Below are positions 10,481 through 21,202 of a DNA stretch of 64,000 nucleotides, one piece after another. The DNA is from Pollenia angustigena (lineage: Eukaryota; Arthropoda; Insecta; Diptera; Polleniidae). Position 1 is the stretch's first letter. Every line of letters begins with the position of its first letter. The notes beneath the pieces were generated by a model. That model was not told the DNA's origin. It made no database searches and worked only from the letters and a program-made list of their open reading frames with translations. The position numbers and the translations under genes are program-made. The DNA lies in contig OV884059.1 of NCBI GenBank assembly GCA_930367215.1, positions 229,275,803 to 229,339,802 of the forward strand, given 5' to 3'.

Positions 10481-11177
10481 AGTAAAATCAAAAATAATAA
10501 TAAAAAAGCAGATGGTTGCAGTTTTAAATATTTACAAAAACAACACGAAAATTTACCGAGTTGATTTTAGTTGTTTTTGTATGCGAATATGAATATTCGA
10601 TTTTTTTTTTTTTAGATTACGGTAATTTTTTCTGTTTTTATTAAGAACGCTTAAAATAACACGACGTATTTTAATTTGCATCCATTTAGTTATTTTTTTA
10701 GATTTTCTTAAATAAGAACGCAATCTTTAAATAAAATAATAAGTACCATGTTATAAACATTTTTTTTGTATAACTACCTGTTATCCCTACTATAATCTAA
10801 AAGATTTTGTATATCTTGTTGTATGGGTAAAACAATAATAAATATCAAAATATCAAAAAAAAAAAATAAATTACAGAAATTTTTTTAAAGTCAACAATCG
10901 TTTTTCAATAAAATTTTGTTGAATTTTACTCAAACGATTTAAAAAAAACGTATTTATTTGTGATTCAGCAATTTGGAAAAAAAATTCTGGCAACATTTAT
11001 GAAAAAATTTAACAAAAAAAAAAAAATGTTTGTACGAGTAGGAAACACAATAAGTATGATAACATACATGAATGAAATCAAATGCGCATGGATATACACA
11101 AGTATGAGAATAAGCAGATACGAGTACGCACACGTATTGAAAATTGTCGATATGTGCTAGAGTACTTTAATTTTTTA
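10481..11177. other. No feature recognised
   Basis: AT-rich. A 66-codon frame at 10960-11160 is lysine/isoleucine-rich, matches no family known to me and is probably chance. Confidence 0.45.
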
Positions 11178-11314
11178 TACCCTCCACCACGATTAGTTGT
11201 GAAGCGGGTATATTAAGTTTGTCATTCCGTGTGAAACCTTTTTATTATTCATCTCAGACCCCATAAAGAATATATATTCTGGGTCCTTGAGTAACTCTAA
11301 GTCGATTTAGCCAT

Positions 11315-11350
11315 GTCCGTCTGTCTGTCCGTCTGTCCGTCCGTCCGTCT
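11315..11350 (+). repeat. (GTCY)n microsatellite
   Basis: Nine consecutive GTCC or GTCT tetramers inside the preceding element. Such (GTCY)n tracts are the hallmark proto-microsatellite of dipteran mini-me elements. They also explain the arginine-rich minus ORF at 11254-11556, which is not a gene. Confidence 0.85.
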
Positions 11351-11884
11351 GTTGAAAACACGCTCACTTTCGAAAACTCAAAAGAACTAAACAAACTGGG
11401 GGTCAAATTGCTTGTAGTTATCCTAAGCAGTTTGGGATTGAAATCCAGCAAAATCGGTTCAGTAGAACCAGAGCTATTAATCAAAATGTGGAACCACCAC
11501 CTATAAAAATTTATAATTTTGTTACAAAAAATAACATAAATGCTGGAACAAGGCACGGAATGAGATAAGATTTTGCAAAAATGTATTTTATTTGACTGGA
11601 AATCACGCTGGTAAATTTCGTGAAGATCCGTCTATAATTTACCCTAAGCCCCAAATAAACCCTACTCCCGGAAAACAGTTTAGTACGCCTAAAACTGTAA
11701 AAAATAACGCTAGCGTAACAAAATTTTGGTACGTCACAGTTTTATTGGACTATAAATGATACTGTGAAATTTCGTAAAGATCGGTACATAATTTACCCTA
11801 GGCCCCATAGAAACCCTACTCCCGGAAAACAGTTTAGTACACCTAAAACCATAATTAATAATGCTATCATAACAGAAATTGGTA

Positions 11885-12775
11885 CACGCAGAGAAAAAAT
11901 ATGATTAATGGGTGGTCACTACGACCATTTCTGTTCATATTTGCCGAATATTTTTACCCCAATAAACTTATTATAGTCCAAATATAACTAGAAAAAATAA
12001 TTTTTGTCCTTAACATTTTTTAATTCGCTATAATAATATTATATGGTGTTTAACACCTAAAAAGTTATTATGATCTAGCTAAACATATTAAATTATGTGA
12101 AATGTTTGCTACTATAATAAATTTATTGTTATGTTATTGTATATGTCATTTTTCGTCCGCGAGCGTCAGTTTATCGGGTCGCATAAATGAGAACAAAATA
12201 ATTAAAATGTTTTTCTGGGAGAATAAGTTAATAAGTTATAAGATATTATACGTTCTAAAGTGCACGGAAAAAAATATTATAAAAAGTGTTATTGCATGTC
12301 GAAGTAAAGCAACAAAGAATTTTTAAAAAGAAGTCATCAAGGCAAGCATACGCTGGTTTTATTAAATATATTTGTACCACAAAACATAATATAAAATTTT
12401 TAAGCACACGCTCATGTAGATATATAAATATATAAGTATGTATTTAATTTTATGTAATTTTAATACAATACAAAGAATATGTACATAAATTTATTAATAA
12501 ATAATACTTTTTTTGAAATAAAATTTTATTTAGTTTTATTGCAAAAACCATATAACATGTTAAAATTGACATGTTGCATGGTGCTAGGAACATTGTTTAA
12601 AAGATCGTTTGCTTTTTTCTTCTAAACATAATAATATGTTTGGGACAATAAGAAGCTATTTATATTATATCTGAACATATATTGTTACTTATGTCGTGTT
12701 TGACACAATCATAACCACAAACATTAATGATAGTTTGCGATTGTGGTTGCATCAACCATGTTTTTTCTTTGCGTG
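11885..12775. mobile_element. TA-flanked element, CACGCAGAGAAAAAATATG family, copy 1
   Basis: Ends CACGCAGAGAAAAAATATGA and ...CATGTTTTTTCTTTGCGTG are inverted, with TA at 11883-11884 and 12776-12777. The sister tandem unit (TTGGTACGTCACAG near 11734) shows the uninterrupted site with a single TA, which confirms the insertion. It is 891 bp with no transposase, so non-autonomous. Copies also at 32920-34049 and 47027-47854. Confidence 0.85.
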
Positions 12776-13026
12776 TACATCACAGTTTTAAAGGACTAGA
12801 AATGACGCTGTGAAATTTCGAGATGATCGGTCCATAATTTACCCTAGGCCCCACATAAACCCTACTGCCGGAAAACAGTTTAGTCGCCTAAAACCATAAT
12901 AAATAACAAATCGTCACAGTTGAAGATAATAATAACATCATTCAGATATTACTCCTTAAACATTCGAACTGTCGGTGGAGGGTATCAAAGATTCGGCACA
13001 GCCGAATATAGCACTCTAACTTGTTT

Positions 13027-13970
13027 TTATACCCATTGACTTTCTCTGGTACAGGTATGATGAACTTCCTTTTAACTTATCGCTAGTTTTAGCTTAAAGT
13101 AAGATTCGATTAAATCCTACCTTTAACCAACGCCTAGTGTTACAAAGGCCCTTAATATAATAAAAAATTGTGCTGTCCATAAAACGCAATTCAACAAATA
13201 ACAATCCTTTAACATTATTGACTTTCATAAATTTAGCTTTTAGCTGAAACACTAACTCAATTATCTTCGGATTCTCAGTGCGATTTTTTTTATTTGCAAA
13301 CAAAAGACGAAACTTTTTTATTGAAACTTTTCGACACCAGCCATTTGCCACATACTTGAAACAGCCGTAGGAGCCGGAGAACCTCCGGGTTGGTAAAACA
13401 AAAAAAAAAAAAAAAAAAAAAAAAAAAACAGCAACTGAACAACAGCAGCTTTTAATATTCACTATGTCACCCATTTTGAGACGTATTTTACAAAGTTGAT
13501 GTGTGAGTGTTTGTACACATGTATTTTTGAGTGTTACCGTTACATGACTTAATATTTACATACATGATGTATGTATGTTTGCGTGAGAAAAAAAGTTTTA
13601 AGCCTTTTTCTACAATATTCATAAAGTTTTAATTAAAAATCAGCATCAAGTAGAAAGAAATATTCCATGAATTTTCATGAACAATTACACTGTAAGAAAT
13701 TAATTTTAAATTCGTCCAATTCACAAGCTCTGCCGTATGGCTTATCGTTTAAAAAATATACGATTTTTATTTACGCACTTGTGAATAGACAAATTTCTTG
13801 TATCGTTACATTGTCGTATTGCTAAATGTCAAAAATGAAAAATATCAATTCAATGTTTATTTTCTATTCACTTTGAGAAAACTATTTAAGAAGATTAACA
13901 GATTTCTTCTTACCAAGAATAAAAAAATATGAAAAATAAAACTAAATAAGCAAATTATTTAATTTAATAC
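13027..13970. other. No feature recognised; A28-type homopolymer
   Basis: A long A-run at 13400-13428 gives the artefactual minus ORF 13094-13474. Nothing else supportable. Confidence 0.45.
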
Positions 13971-14444
13971 CATGTTCACACGGACAGCAATATTCGTGTT
14001 TCGCTCTCTTATTCCTGTTTCGCGCCCCAAACATGATTGAAACGACTTGTTTCCCCATACAAAATTAGAAGAGCGAAACAAGTCGTTTCATTTTGAAACA
14101 GGCTGCGAAACAGGAAAAATATACTATCATCTCCAATTTCGATAACATTTATCGTTATTTTATCTGAACTAGCTCTCAAAAAAATCAAAACAAAGAAAAA
14201 ATCAAAATAAAAATTGATGTTTAATAAAATAAAGTGATAAAATTAACATTATAATATTAATAAAAGTATAAAATAATATATTTATAAGCTTTATTTACTT
14301 TTGTATCTGTAAAAAAAAAAAATCACACTAACAACACAAAAAAAATGTCAAAATTAAACAAGAATGAATCGTATGAACAGCATGTTTGGCAATCTAGTTT
14401 CAGAGAGCGAAACCAGTGGTTTATATCGTAGTATGAACATAGCA
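13971..14444. mobile_element. Imperfect TIR element of about 474 bp
   Basis: The left CCATGTTCACACGG...CGCTCTCT is complementary, with mismatches, to the right AGAGAGCG...GTAGTATGAACATAG. Internal copies of GAAACAAGTCGTTTC and its complement give secondary hairpins. No clear TSD. Confidence 0.5.
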
Positions 14445-14794
14445 TAAGCTATAATTTTTACTTCACTCTTGTTTTGTATTTATTTTTTCTTCTTCCTTAA
14501 TAAAATTTGCCATTCACATTGGTTGATACCATGGAATTAAACCAGGTATGGGAGTTGTACTTTGAGGTGAAATTGTAATAGATATTCATTGATAAGCAAT
14601 TCTAATTAAAATATTTAAAAAAAAAAAAATAATTAAATTGAATCAAACATATATAAATCACTCAGAAGAATAACATTTTAGCTTGAAGTTAGTACAGCAT
14701 ATTTCAAAAAACATAAAATGCATTGTATAATGAAACAACTCTTTTGTATGAAAATCCCCAATTTGTTAAGAAATTTGAAAAAAAAACAAATATA
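14445..14794. other. No feature recognised
   Basis: AT-rich spacer between two elements. Confidence 0.4.
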
Positions 14795-15047
14795 CACTGA
14801 AAGAATTTTATTCGCAATACCAATGAATTTCGACATTAATCCCATGAAAAATTGCATTAAAAAGGAACCTATGTAGCGCTTCGTTAAATCAATGAAACCT
14901 GTTTCATTAAAATGTATTTAATGAAACATTACATTAGATATATGAATATTATTCATTTGATGTATACTTTCAATAAAGTAAAAAAAAAATATTTTTTCTT
15001 ATTTTTTATTTTTAATTTTTTTATTTTTTTATTTTATTTTTTTTTTC

Positions 15048-15121
15048 TGTCTCTGGCGGGAATCGATCGCGCAACCTCGGTGCTGATAGACAAGCTCACT
15101 ACCAGCTAGTCTACCGGGGCA
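15048..15121 (-). repeat. tRNA-like module (SINE head) in the CACTGAAAGAA element
   Basis: On the minus strand, CTAGCTGGTAGTGAGC resembles a pol III A box and GCGATCGATTCCC a B box. An A-rich tail follows on that strand (T-rich on plus, 14980-15046). The same module lies at 45629-45701 in the inverse copy. The acceptor stem does not pair well, so it is tRNA-derived, not a working tRNA. Confidence 0.6.
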
Positions 15122-15896
15122 GTGTAGTTTTTGGGTAAAAAAAACTATGTTTTTTACTCAATTAAGAGCGTAAATATAAGATTAAATTGTCTATAACAAC
15201 AATAACAACGTTGATTGAAAGTTTTTGGTTCATTACTATAATAAAATTTTTCAGTGTCATAATGAAAATATAAATTTATGAAAGCATTATTGAAATATGT
15301 TGCTTTTATAAAAAAATTTTTGATTTCATAAATTTAATGGCATAACATTAGATGTATGAAATAATTAAATCTTAAATTTTTTGATAAACAATTAAACATA
15401 ATTTTAAGGAAACTATAATTTTGTATTAATTTATGAATAAACTTATGTTTGTATATTGTTTTTTTATGTTCCAAATTAAAATTTTTTATTTAACTTGGAC
15501 AAACTTAAGTTGTCATATATCCAATGAAAATTTTTAACGTAATTACAAAATCCAATGAAGCGATTTTAACGAAAATACTTCATTATAACTATGATATTCC
15601 ATTTAGACATTGAAAATTTTCTTTTACCCAAGGATAATTTTTTTATGAAAATGATTCATTAAATATATTGTTACGAAAGCTAAATTATCTAAGAATTATT
15701 TATAGTTATAGTTATAAGTTATCTTGTAAGTTATAGTTTTATGTTACTTAAAATTGTCATGTATAATTTTCAACACAACTGTTATTTTAAAAATAATTCC
15801 TATATAAATTTCCCAGTAATTTCTAGAAATGGTTATAGAACATAATAAATAGTTTTTACGGGAAGGTTCAGGAAAAATCTAGAAATAATTATGAAA

Positions 15897-15906
15897 TATA
15901 AAAAGG
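15897..15906 (+). promoter_or_regulatory. LTR TATA box
   Basis: TATAAAAAGG, followed by GGTGACTC, fits a pol II core promoter in the U3 region. The same sequence recurs in the LTR at 62485-62897. Confidence 0.6.
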
Positions 15907-15977
15907 GGTGACTCATGTAAAATTAGTTTAGTTTGTTTTGAGAAACGGTTCTGTTCGTAACTAACAATTGTGAACAA

Positions 15978-15983
15978 AATAAA
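15978..15983 (+). terminator. LTR polyadenylation signal AATAAA
   Basis: AATAAA lies downstream of the TATA box. The equivalent hexamer in the 3' LTR would terminate the genomic RNA. Confidence 0.5.
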
Positions 15984-16098
15984 GTTTGTAAAGTTGAATA
16001 AGTGTGTGTATTTATTTTTATTTGCAATTAAAAGAACTCAACGGTTTATTATAAAGGGAGTAAACCGAACGCGTTTATTGAAGGAAAAACGTAACAAA

Positions 16099-16112
16099 TG
16101 GTGTCAGAAGTG
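16099..16112 (+). other. Primer-binding site, tRNA-Leu-like
   Basis: TGGTGTCAGAAGTG starts two bases after the 5' LTR. It is complementary to the 3' end (CACTTCTGACACCA) of a leucine tRNA acceptor arm. The second element has the same site at 62900-62913. Confidence 0.75.
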
Positions 16113-16189
16113 AAATTGCAATAAAAAAAAAAAAACAAACAAATAAAAAAAAAAGGATAAAAAATAAAAAAAAAACTATACAAACAACA

Positions 16190-19117
16190 ATGAAATTCGA
16201 GGAGCTAAAAGTTGAACAGCTCAAGAAAGAGTTGGGCAAGTTGGATCTGCCTACTGCAGGAAATAAAGCTGAGCTGCAGAAAAGATTAATCGATGAATTT
16301 AAGCGACGCAATATTGACATCGCAACTTATGAATTTGAAGAAAAAGAAGAAATAGAAGTTGCTACCCGTGCAGTAACAAGCAACATGGATCTTGGTCCAA
16401 TGTTTGCTGCTATGATGGAGAAAATGGAAAAAATGTCGGCAGAAACTTCTAAAAAAATGGAAGAAAATTCTAGAAAAATGAAAGAAAATTCTAAAAAAAT
16501 GGAAGAAAATTCTAGAAAAATGGAGGAAATGGTAAAAGAAAATTCGGCTGTAACCTCTAGAAAAATGGAAGAAAATTCTAAAAACGTGGAGAAGTTGGTA
16601 AAAGAAAATTCAAACGCTATCCTAGCAGAAAATTCTAAAAACATTGAGAGGATGGTAAAAGAAAATTCAAGCACCATCTTAGCCGAAATTCAAGAAAATT
16701 CTAAAGTGACAAACGAGAAACTTCAGGCTACTAATGACAAACTTGAGAAGCTTCAAGAGATTTCTACTGTTATAAACGAAAGAGTAGACGATATGGAAAT
16801 AGAATTGTCTGTTGTAAAAACACAAGTCACTGATGTAAAAACACAAGTCACGGTTTTTGATGGAAAACTTCATCATCTGGAAGAAAGAGTAAATAGTCTT
16901 CAGTGCCAGGAGGGAGTGGTGCGAGTTTTTCCAGAAGTCTCGAATAGAATAAGAGCTCCAAGTTTTAATGGCAGCTCACCATTGAATGTGTTTAAGTTTC
17001 AGTTTGACACAGTCGCCAATAAAAATGCTTGGAACAATGAAGAAAAAGCCATAGAGCTGATTCTGGCTTTAAAAGGAACTGCGGCTGAAATTCTAGAAAG
17101 TGTACCAGTAAGTTGCAGAAATAATTATGAGGACATTATGGTAGCAGTGCAACGCAAGTATGGTGGTGAACATAGAAAAGAAATATTCAGAATGGAATTA
17201 CGGGGTAGAGTACAAAAGCCAAACGAGACGCTACAGGATTTTGCATTAGAGATTGAGCGCTTGGTGCAGCTTACTTATCCAGGTGAAAGTCATCCATTGC
17301 TAGATCATTTTAAGACCGAGGCATTTGTAAACGGTATACGGGATGCTGATGTAAAACTAGCGGTATGTGCATCACAGAAGCCATCATTTGCAGAAACGGT
17401 ATCATTTGCCCTAGCACAAGAAACCGCAAGGATAATTTCAAGGCCACAAACGTATATGGTGCGGAAACTTGATTTTGCTGCTGAAGAAGGAAGAGATATT
17501 TTAAAGGAAATGAGAAGCATGAAGGAGGCAGTTTTGCAAGCTTTGAGCGAGAAACAAGGTAAAAACAAGGCAAAATGCTATAATTGTGGTAAGATTGGCC
17601 ACATTCCGAGAAACTGCAAAGCACCCAAACAACGATCGAGATCTGCTTCGCCGCAAAGGAACAAACGAAGAGCAAGTCAACAATCATCACGGGAGCCACC
17701 GCTAAAGCTGAGAAGAGCTAGCAGTGCAGAGGAAACTGAAGATCTTACGATCAATTTAGTAGTGAAAACGAGTAACAGAAATATTACGACCTGTGGTTAC
17801 ATAAATGGTGAAATCCGCATTTTGACTATCGACACTGGTGCAGGACATTCCATTATAAGAGCTGATTTGATAAAGGGAGCTGTCGAGCCGCTAAGTGGTG
17901 TAAACTTGCGAACATCTACGGGAGAGTCTGTTATTGTCTATAGCAAAGCAAGAGTGGAAATAAGAATGGCCGATATGATAGTTTTTGATGAGTTTATTGT
18001 GGCTGAAATTATGGACGAGGTCATAATTGGAGCAGATTTTATGATTCGTCAAGGCATTAGTCTAGACATGGGACGACAAATTATGAATTGGTATGGTCTA
18101 GAAGTACCCCTTAACGTTGGGAATGGAAGTGAAGCCCTTGTAAGACAGCTAGTCACTAGTGATCATAAGAAATTGTCCTCCCAAAGAAACGATGAAAAAC
18201 GTGGGAAAGGGAGCACATATTCGAGACGGCCCAGTAAACATAAAAGCAAGCACGGTATAGAGTCTAAAAACAAGAAACGCATAAATGAGATTCGCTTATT
18301 AGATGTGGAACCCAGCGAAGACTGGTCAACGGCGCAGAAAAGTGACCCCTTATTAGCGCAAATTATGATGGCTAAGAAAGGAGGTGAAAGGCCGACTCGT
18401 GAAGAAATTAAATTGAACGGTCCACTAATGCAAGCGTATTGGGCGCAGTGGAGTAGTCTGCGGATGATAAATGGTTGCCTATACCGTACATGGGAAAGTA
18501 CTGATGGCAAAACGGTTAAAAACCTTATTGTAGTACCGACTTCTAAAGTATGTGAAGTTGTGAAGAAATTTCACGAAGGTACTGGTGGTGGGCATCTAAG
18601 CGTTACGAAAACCATAAAGAAGTTAAAAGCAAGCTACTATTGGATCGGTTGCAAGCAAGCCGTGATTGATTGCGTAATTACATGCCCACAGTGCGTTGCA
18701 GACAGTGGTCTAATTGGAGAAAGTAGAAATCCGGTCCAGCAGTACAACTTTGGTGAACTATCCGTACCAGCGAATAATAATGACTCTACCCAAGAGCAGA
18801 AAAACGAGTTAAGACGAAGGCGTGTTAATTCATCAAATGACCAGATGAAAGCCAGAAACAATGGAGTGGCAAATTCGGAAGGCTTCAAAGAAGGCCAGCT
18901 GGTTTTACTTTTTAATCCGCAACGGAAGAAAGGACTATCTCCAAAGCTGCAGACTCATTGGGATGGCCCATATAAAGTAATAAAGAAATTGAATGACGTG
19001 GTGTATCGGATCCAGAAATATAAGAGCCCAAGATCAAAAATGAAAGTGGTGCATCTAGAACGACTGGCCAATTATGGAAAAGGAGAATCTGAGCCTATTC
19101 GGGACGAACAGGCTTAA
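16190..19117 (+). CDS. Gag-protease-integrase-end fusion polyprotein, lacking RT/RNase H and integrase core
   Basis: The ATG at 16190 follows an A-rich leader. TAA at 19115-19117 lies just before the 3' LTR. Residues 1-37 (FEELKVEQLKKELGK, then LPTAGNKAELQKRLI) look like a SAP DNA-binding motif. About 70-240 is a heptad-repeat coiled coil (KMEENSR units). About 250-430 is the retrotransposon Gag core. The zinc knuckle is C463-C466-H471-C476. A basic RS-rich patch follows, then a protease with D548-T-G-A and a downstream IIGADF. After a basic linker come the pre-integrase region (YWAQWSSL) and the HHCC zinc finger (H795, H802, C832, C835). The C-terminal GPY domain (G926-P-Y) and KVVHLERL close the protein. 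About 800 residues of RT/RNase H and the integrase D,D-35-E core are missing, yet the frame is unbroken. Such a protein could assemble and mature particles but not copy or integrate DNA. Confidence 0.9.
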   Translation: MKFEELKVEQLKKELGKLDLPTAGNKAELQKRLIDEFKRRNIDIATYEFEEKEEIEVATRAVTSNMDLGPMFAAMMEKMEKMSAETSKKMEENSRKMKENSKKMEENSRKMEEMVKENSAVTSRKMEENSKNVEKLVKENSNAILAENSKNIERMVKENSSTILAEIQENSKVTNEKLQATNDKLEKLQEISTVINERVDDMEIELSVVKTQVTDVKTQVTVFDGKLHHLEERVNSLQCQEGVVRVFPEVSNRIRAPSFNGSSPLNVFKFQFDTVANKNAWNNEEKAIELILALKGTAAEILESVPVSCRNNYEDIMVAVQRKYGGEHRKEIFRMELRGRVQKPNETLQDFALEIERLVQLTYPGESHPLLDHFKTEAFVNGIRDADVKLAVCASQKPSFAETVSFALAQETARIISRPQTYMVRKLDFAAEEGRDILKEMRSMKEAVLQALSEKQGKNKAKCYNCGKIGHIPRNCKAPKQRSRSASPQRNKRRASQQSSREPPLKLRRASSAEETEDLTINLVVKTSNRNITTCGYINGEIRILTIDTGAGHSIIRADLIKGAVEPLSGVNLRTSTGESVIVYSKARVEIRMADMIVFDEFIVAEIMDEVIIGADFMIRQGISLDMGRQIMNWYGLEVPLNVGNGSEALVRQLVTSDHKKLSSQRNDEKRGKGSTYSRRPSKHKSKHGIESKNKKRINEIRLLDVEPSEDWSTAQKSDPLLAQIMMAKKGGERPTREEIKLNGPLMQAYWAQWSSLRMINGCLYRTWESTDGKTVKNLIVVPTSKVCEVVKKFHEGTGGGHLSVTKTIKKLKASYYWIGCKQAVIDCVITCPQCVADSGLIGESRNPVQQYNFGELSVPANNNDSTQEQKNELRRRRVNSSNDQMKARNNGVANSEGFKEGQLVLLFNPQRKKGLSPKLQTHWDGPYKVIKKLNDVVYRIQKYKSPRSKMKVVHLERLANYGKGESEPIRDEQA

Positions 19118-19128
19118 GTGGAGGGCAG
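19118..19128 (+). other. Polypurine tract
   Basis: GTGGAGGGCAG, directly before the 3' LTR, is the expected plus-strand priming site. It overlaps nothing else, as the stop codon ends at 19117. Confidence 0.6.
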
Positions 19129-19556
19129 TGTTACGAAAGTTAAATTATCTAAGAATTATTTATAGTTATAGTTATAAGTTATCTTGTAAGTTATAGTTTT
19201 ATGTTACTTAAAATTGTCATGTATAATTTTCAACACAACTGTTATTTTAAAAATAATTCCTATATAAATTTCCCAGTAATTTCTAGAAATGGTTATAGAA
19301 CATAATAAATAGTTTTTACGGGAAGGTTCAGGAAAAATCTAGAAATAATTATGAAATATAAAAAGGGGTGACTCATGTAAAATTAGTTTAGTTTGTTTTG
19401 AGAAACGGTTCTGTTCGTAACTAACAATTGTGAACAAAATAAAGTTTGTAAAGTTGAATAAGTGTGTGTATTTATTTTTATTTGCAATTAAAAGAACTCA
19501 ACGGTTTATTATAAAGGGAGTAAACCGAACGCGTTTATTGAAGGAAAAACGTAACA
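19129..19556 (+). repeat. 3' LTR
   Basis: 428 bp, by eye identical to the 5' LTR except for one base. It is followed by TSD ATAT and the last 24 bp of the host MITE. Confidence 0.95.
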
Positions 19557-19733
19557 ATATGAAGCATTTTTCTTTCAGTGTACAGTATTGCATAATTAGA
19601 CGAGTATACAACGAATACGACAAGCTTGTTAATTGGAAAATGTTTATTTATTTTTGTTAAATTTCAGTAACCGATTATGGCCTTTGGGCTTTACAAATTT
19701 CTGCTAAATAAATTTAAGTGAAAGAAATTTATG

Positions 19734-20126
19734 AATTGAAGCACAGCCGCGAATAACGTTGTAAACGCCACATTTTGCAATAAGTGTTTTTTTGCATATA
19801 ACCGTTGACCTTACTCTCTTACACAGTTTAAACATCAAATCAACCAAAACTATGCACCTTAACGCCTTCAAAATGGCGTACAAAGTGTCAGTCAGTGGAA
19901 GAACATTACAAGTTACTAACAAAATGATGAAACCGAAATGGTTTTGCAGTGCGGAATAATGTTTTAAAATCCTTTTGCATTAAAGTTTTTATTATCATTA
20001 TTTTTAATAATAAAAAAAAAAAAATGTTTAAAACAAATAATAATGCCTGTCAAAAAACGTTTTTTTGCTCTCCTGAAAAATTATTATTTTGTAACTTAAA
20101 ACGTTATTCGCGGCTGTGCTTCAATT
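19734..20126. mobile_element. TIR element of 393 bp
   Basis: The left AATTGAAGCACAGCCGCGAA...TAACGTT is perfectly inverted at the right (20100-20126), a TIR of about 27 bp. No TSD is obvious. The minus frame 19704-19922 and plus frame 19949-20386 are not protein-like. Confidence 0.75.
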
Positions 20127-21202
20127 GTATTTATAACAACGACGAGACTGATTCTCATGCGAGTCCCCGTTTTGTTTTCTTTATTTTACTTCTAAATAGC
20201 TTCATTTTTTTATATATTAATTCTTTACGGCGCGTTTATAGAAAATCATACAATTCGCCTGAAACAACTTTACCAAAAAATTGTCAGGTGAAGACCTTAT
20301 GTTACATGCAGTCTACAACTGACATGAAATGCTTAACATTTTTGAATAGCCACATCCCTTTTACACAGCTGATGAACGTAGGTTAACGAGGCCACCTAGA
20401 GTGAAATTCGCCTTGTGCTTAATTTTTTTATTATTGCCTTATCCCTTGACTAAAGAAAAAAAAATTTAAATAAGTTAATCGAAAAACATATTCTAAAGAA
20501 TCTTAATTGGAGTTTTTACAATTCCCTGGATATTTTCGGAATATACAAACAAATAAATTGAAACACGTGTTTACCTTTCTTTTACAGTTAACTTTCTATT
20601 TTCTTTTGTAAAAATGAACATATGTCTGTATTTAAAAAAAAACATATATTTTTCTTCTCATACATGTGCCATAAATTTAAATATATGTAGATATTTACAT
20701 TATAATAAGTGCCATTTTTTCTTCTTAACATGAAAAATTGCTGTTGCTTATTTTGCAAATATTTTAAAAGAAAAATAACAACACAAGTTGTTTTAAAGAT
20801 AATTGAAAAGAAACAATAAAAACGAAACGAAAGAAACCGGAAAGTCACTCTACTTTAAAAGTGTTGTACTTAAGCAAAAAAAAAAAAAAAAAAAAAAAAG
20901 GAAAGAAGAGTTTAAACACTGTCAACAAGTGAAGAAGTTGTTTACAAACATGTTGACTTACACGTTTGAACACATCACACGTATTAAACATACACGGGTT
21001 TAAACATTTGAATTGCTAGCAACTGCACAATGGCTCTAACCCAGTATGATTTTATGACTTTAAATAAAAATATATAAATGTTTTTTTTAATTTTAACTGA
21101 TTGCTGAAAATGAATCATTCATAATAATTTCGCTAATTTTTTATTTTTAACATCCAAGAAACATCAAAAAAGTTTATACTTTTGGAAAGTATGTGATATG
21201 GT
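20127..21202. other. No feature recognised; A-run at 20875-20899
   Basis: AT-rich, with no frame showing family features and no supported TIR pair. Confidence 0.45.

Larger units (their letters stand above)
11178..13026 (+). mobile_element. mini-me/DINE-1-type element, interrupted by a TA element
   Basis: Starts TATACCCTCCACCACGATTA and ends with a stem-loop (TTCGGCACAGCCGAA, 12992-13006) followed by CTCTAACTTGTTTTT. It holds a (GTCY)n microsatellite and about three tandem units of about 150 bp (shared core CCGGAAAACAGTTTAGT). A microsatellite plus central tandem repeats plus a 3' hairpin is the published architecture of fly mini-me/DINE-1 (Helitron/Helentron-derived) elements. The element at 11885-12775 lies inside the third unit. 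Confidence 0.7.
15669..16096 (+). repeat. 5' LTR
   Basis: 428 bp, TGTTACG...CGTAACA. It contains a TATA box and an AATAAA signal. By eye it differs from the 3' LTR only at base 12 (C here, T there). Confidence 0.95.
15669..19556 (+). mobile_element. Ty3/Gypsy-type LTR retrotransposon, internally deleted, young
   Basis: Two 428-bp LTRs (15669-16096, 19129-19556) begin TGTTACG and end CGTAACA. By eye they differ at a single base. The 4-bp TSD ATAT lies at 15665-15668 and 19557-19560. Between them lie a tRNA-Leu-type primer site, one 975-codon ORF and a purine-rich tract. The Gag, zinc knuckle, protease and integrase-end order is Ty3/Gypsy-like. Reverse transcriptase, RNase H and the integrase core are absent, so it must be mobilised in trans. 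Near-identical LTRs imply a very recent insertion. Confidence 0.93.
14795..19580. mobile_element. TA-flanked CACTGAAAGAA element, copy 1, split by an LTR retrotransposon
   Basis: Left CACTGAAAGAATTTTATTCG and right ...TTTCTTTCAGTG are inverted and flanked by TA (14793-14794, 19581-19582). Removing the retrotransposon and one TSD leaves about 894 bp. It matches 45072-46163 in inverse orientation, which lacks the LTR element, and 56264-58404. It carries a tRNA-like module. There is no transposase, so it is a mariner-type (TA target) non-autonomous element. Confidence 0.85.

Noticed and set aside
10960..11160. 66-codon plus ORF starting MIQQFGKKILATF
   Set aside because: Lys/Ile/Met-rich composition as expected for AT-rich noise; no homologous pattern and no context.
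11254..11556. Minus ORF with DGRTDRRTDRRT
   Set aside because: Translation of the (GTCY)n microsatellite.
13094..13474. 126-codon minus ORF with a poly-Phe run
   Set aside because: It is created by an A-run of about 28 bp; no domain, and composition follows local base bias.
16327..16876. Minus ORFs rich in EFS/IFLEFS repeats (also 63100-63637)
   Set aside because: Antisense shadows of the gag coiled-coil heptad repeats.
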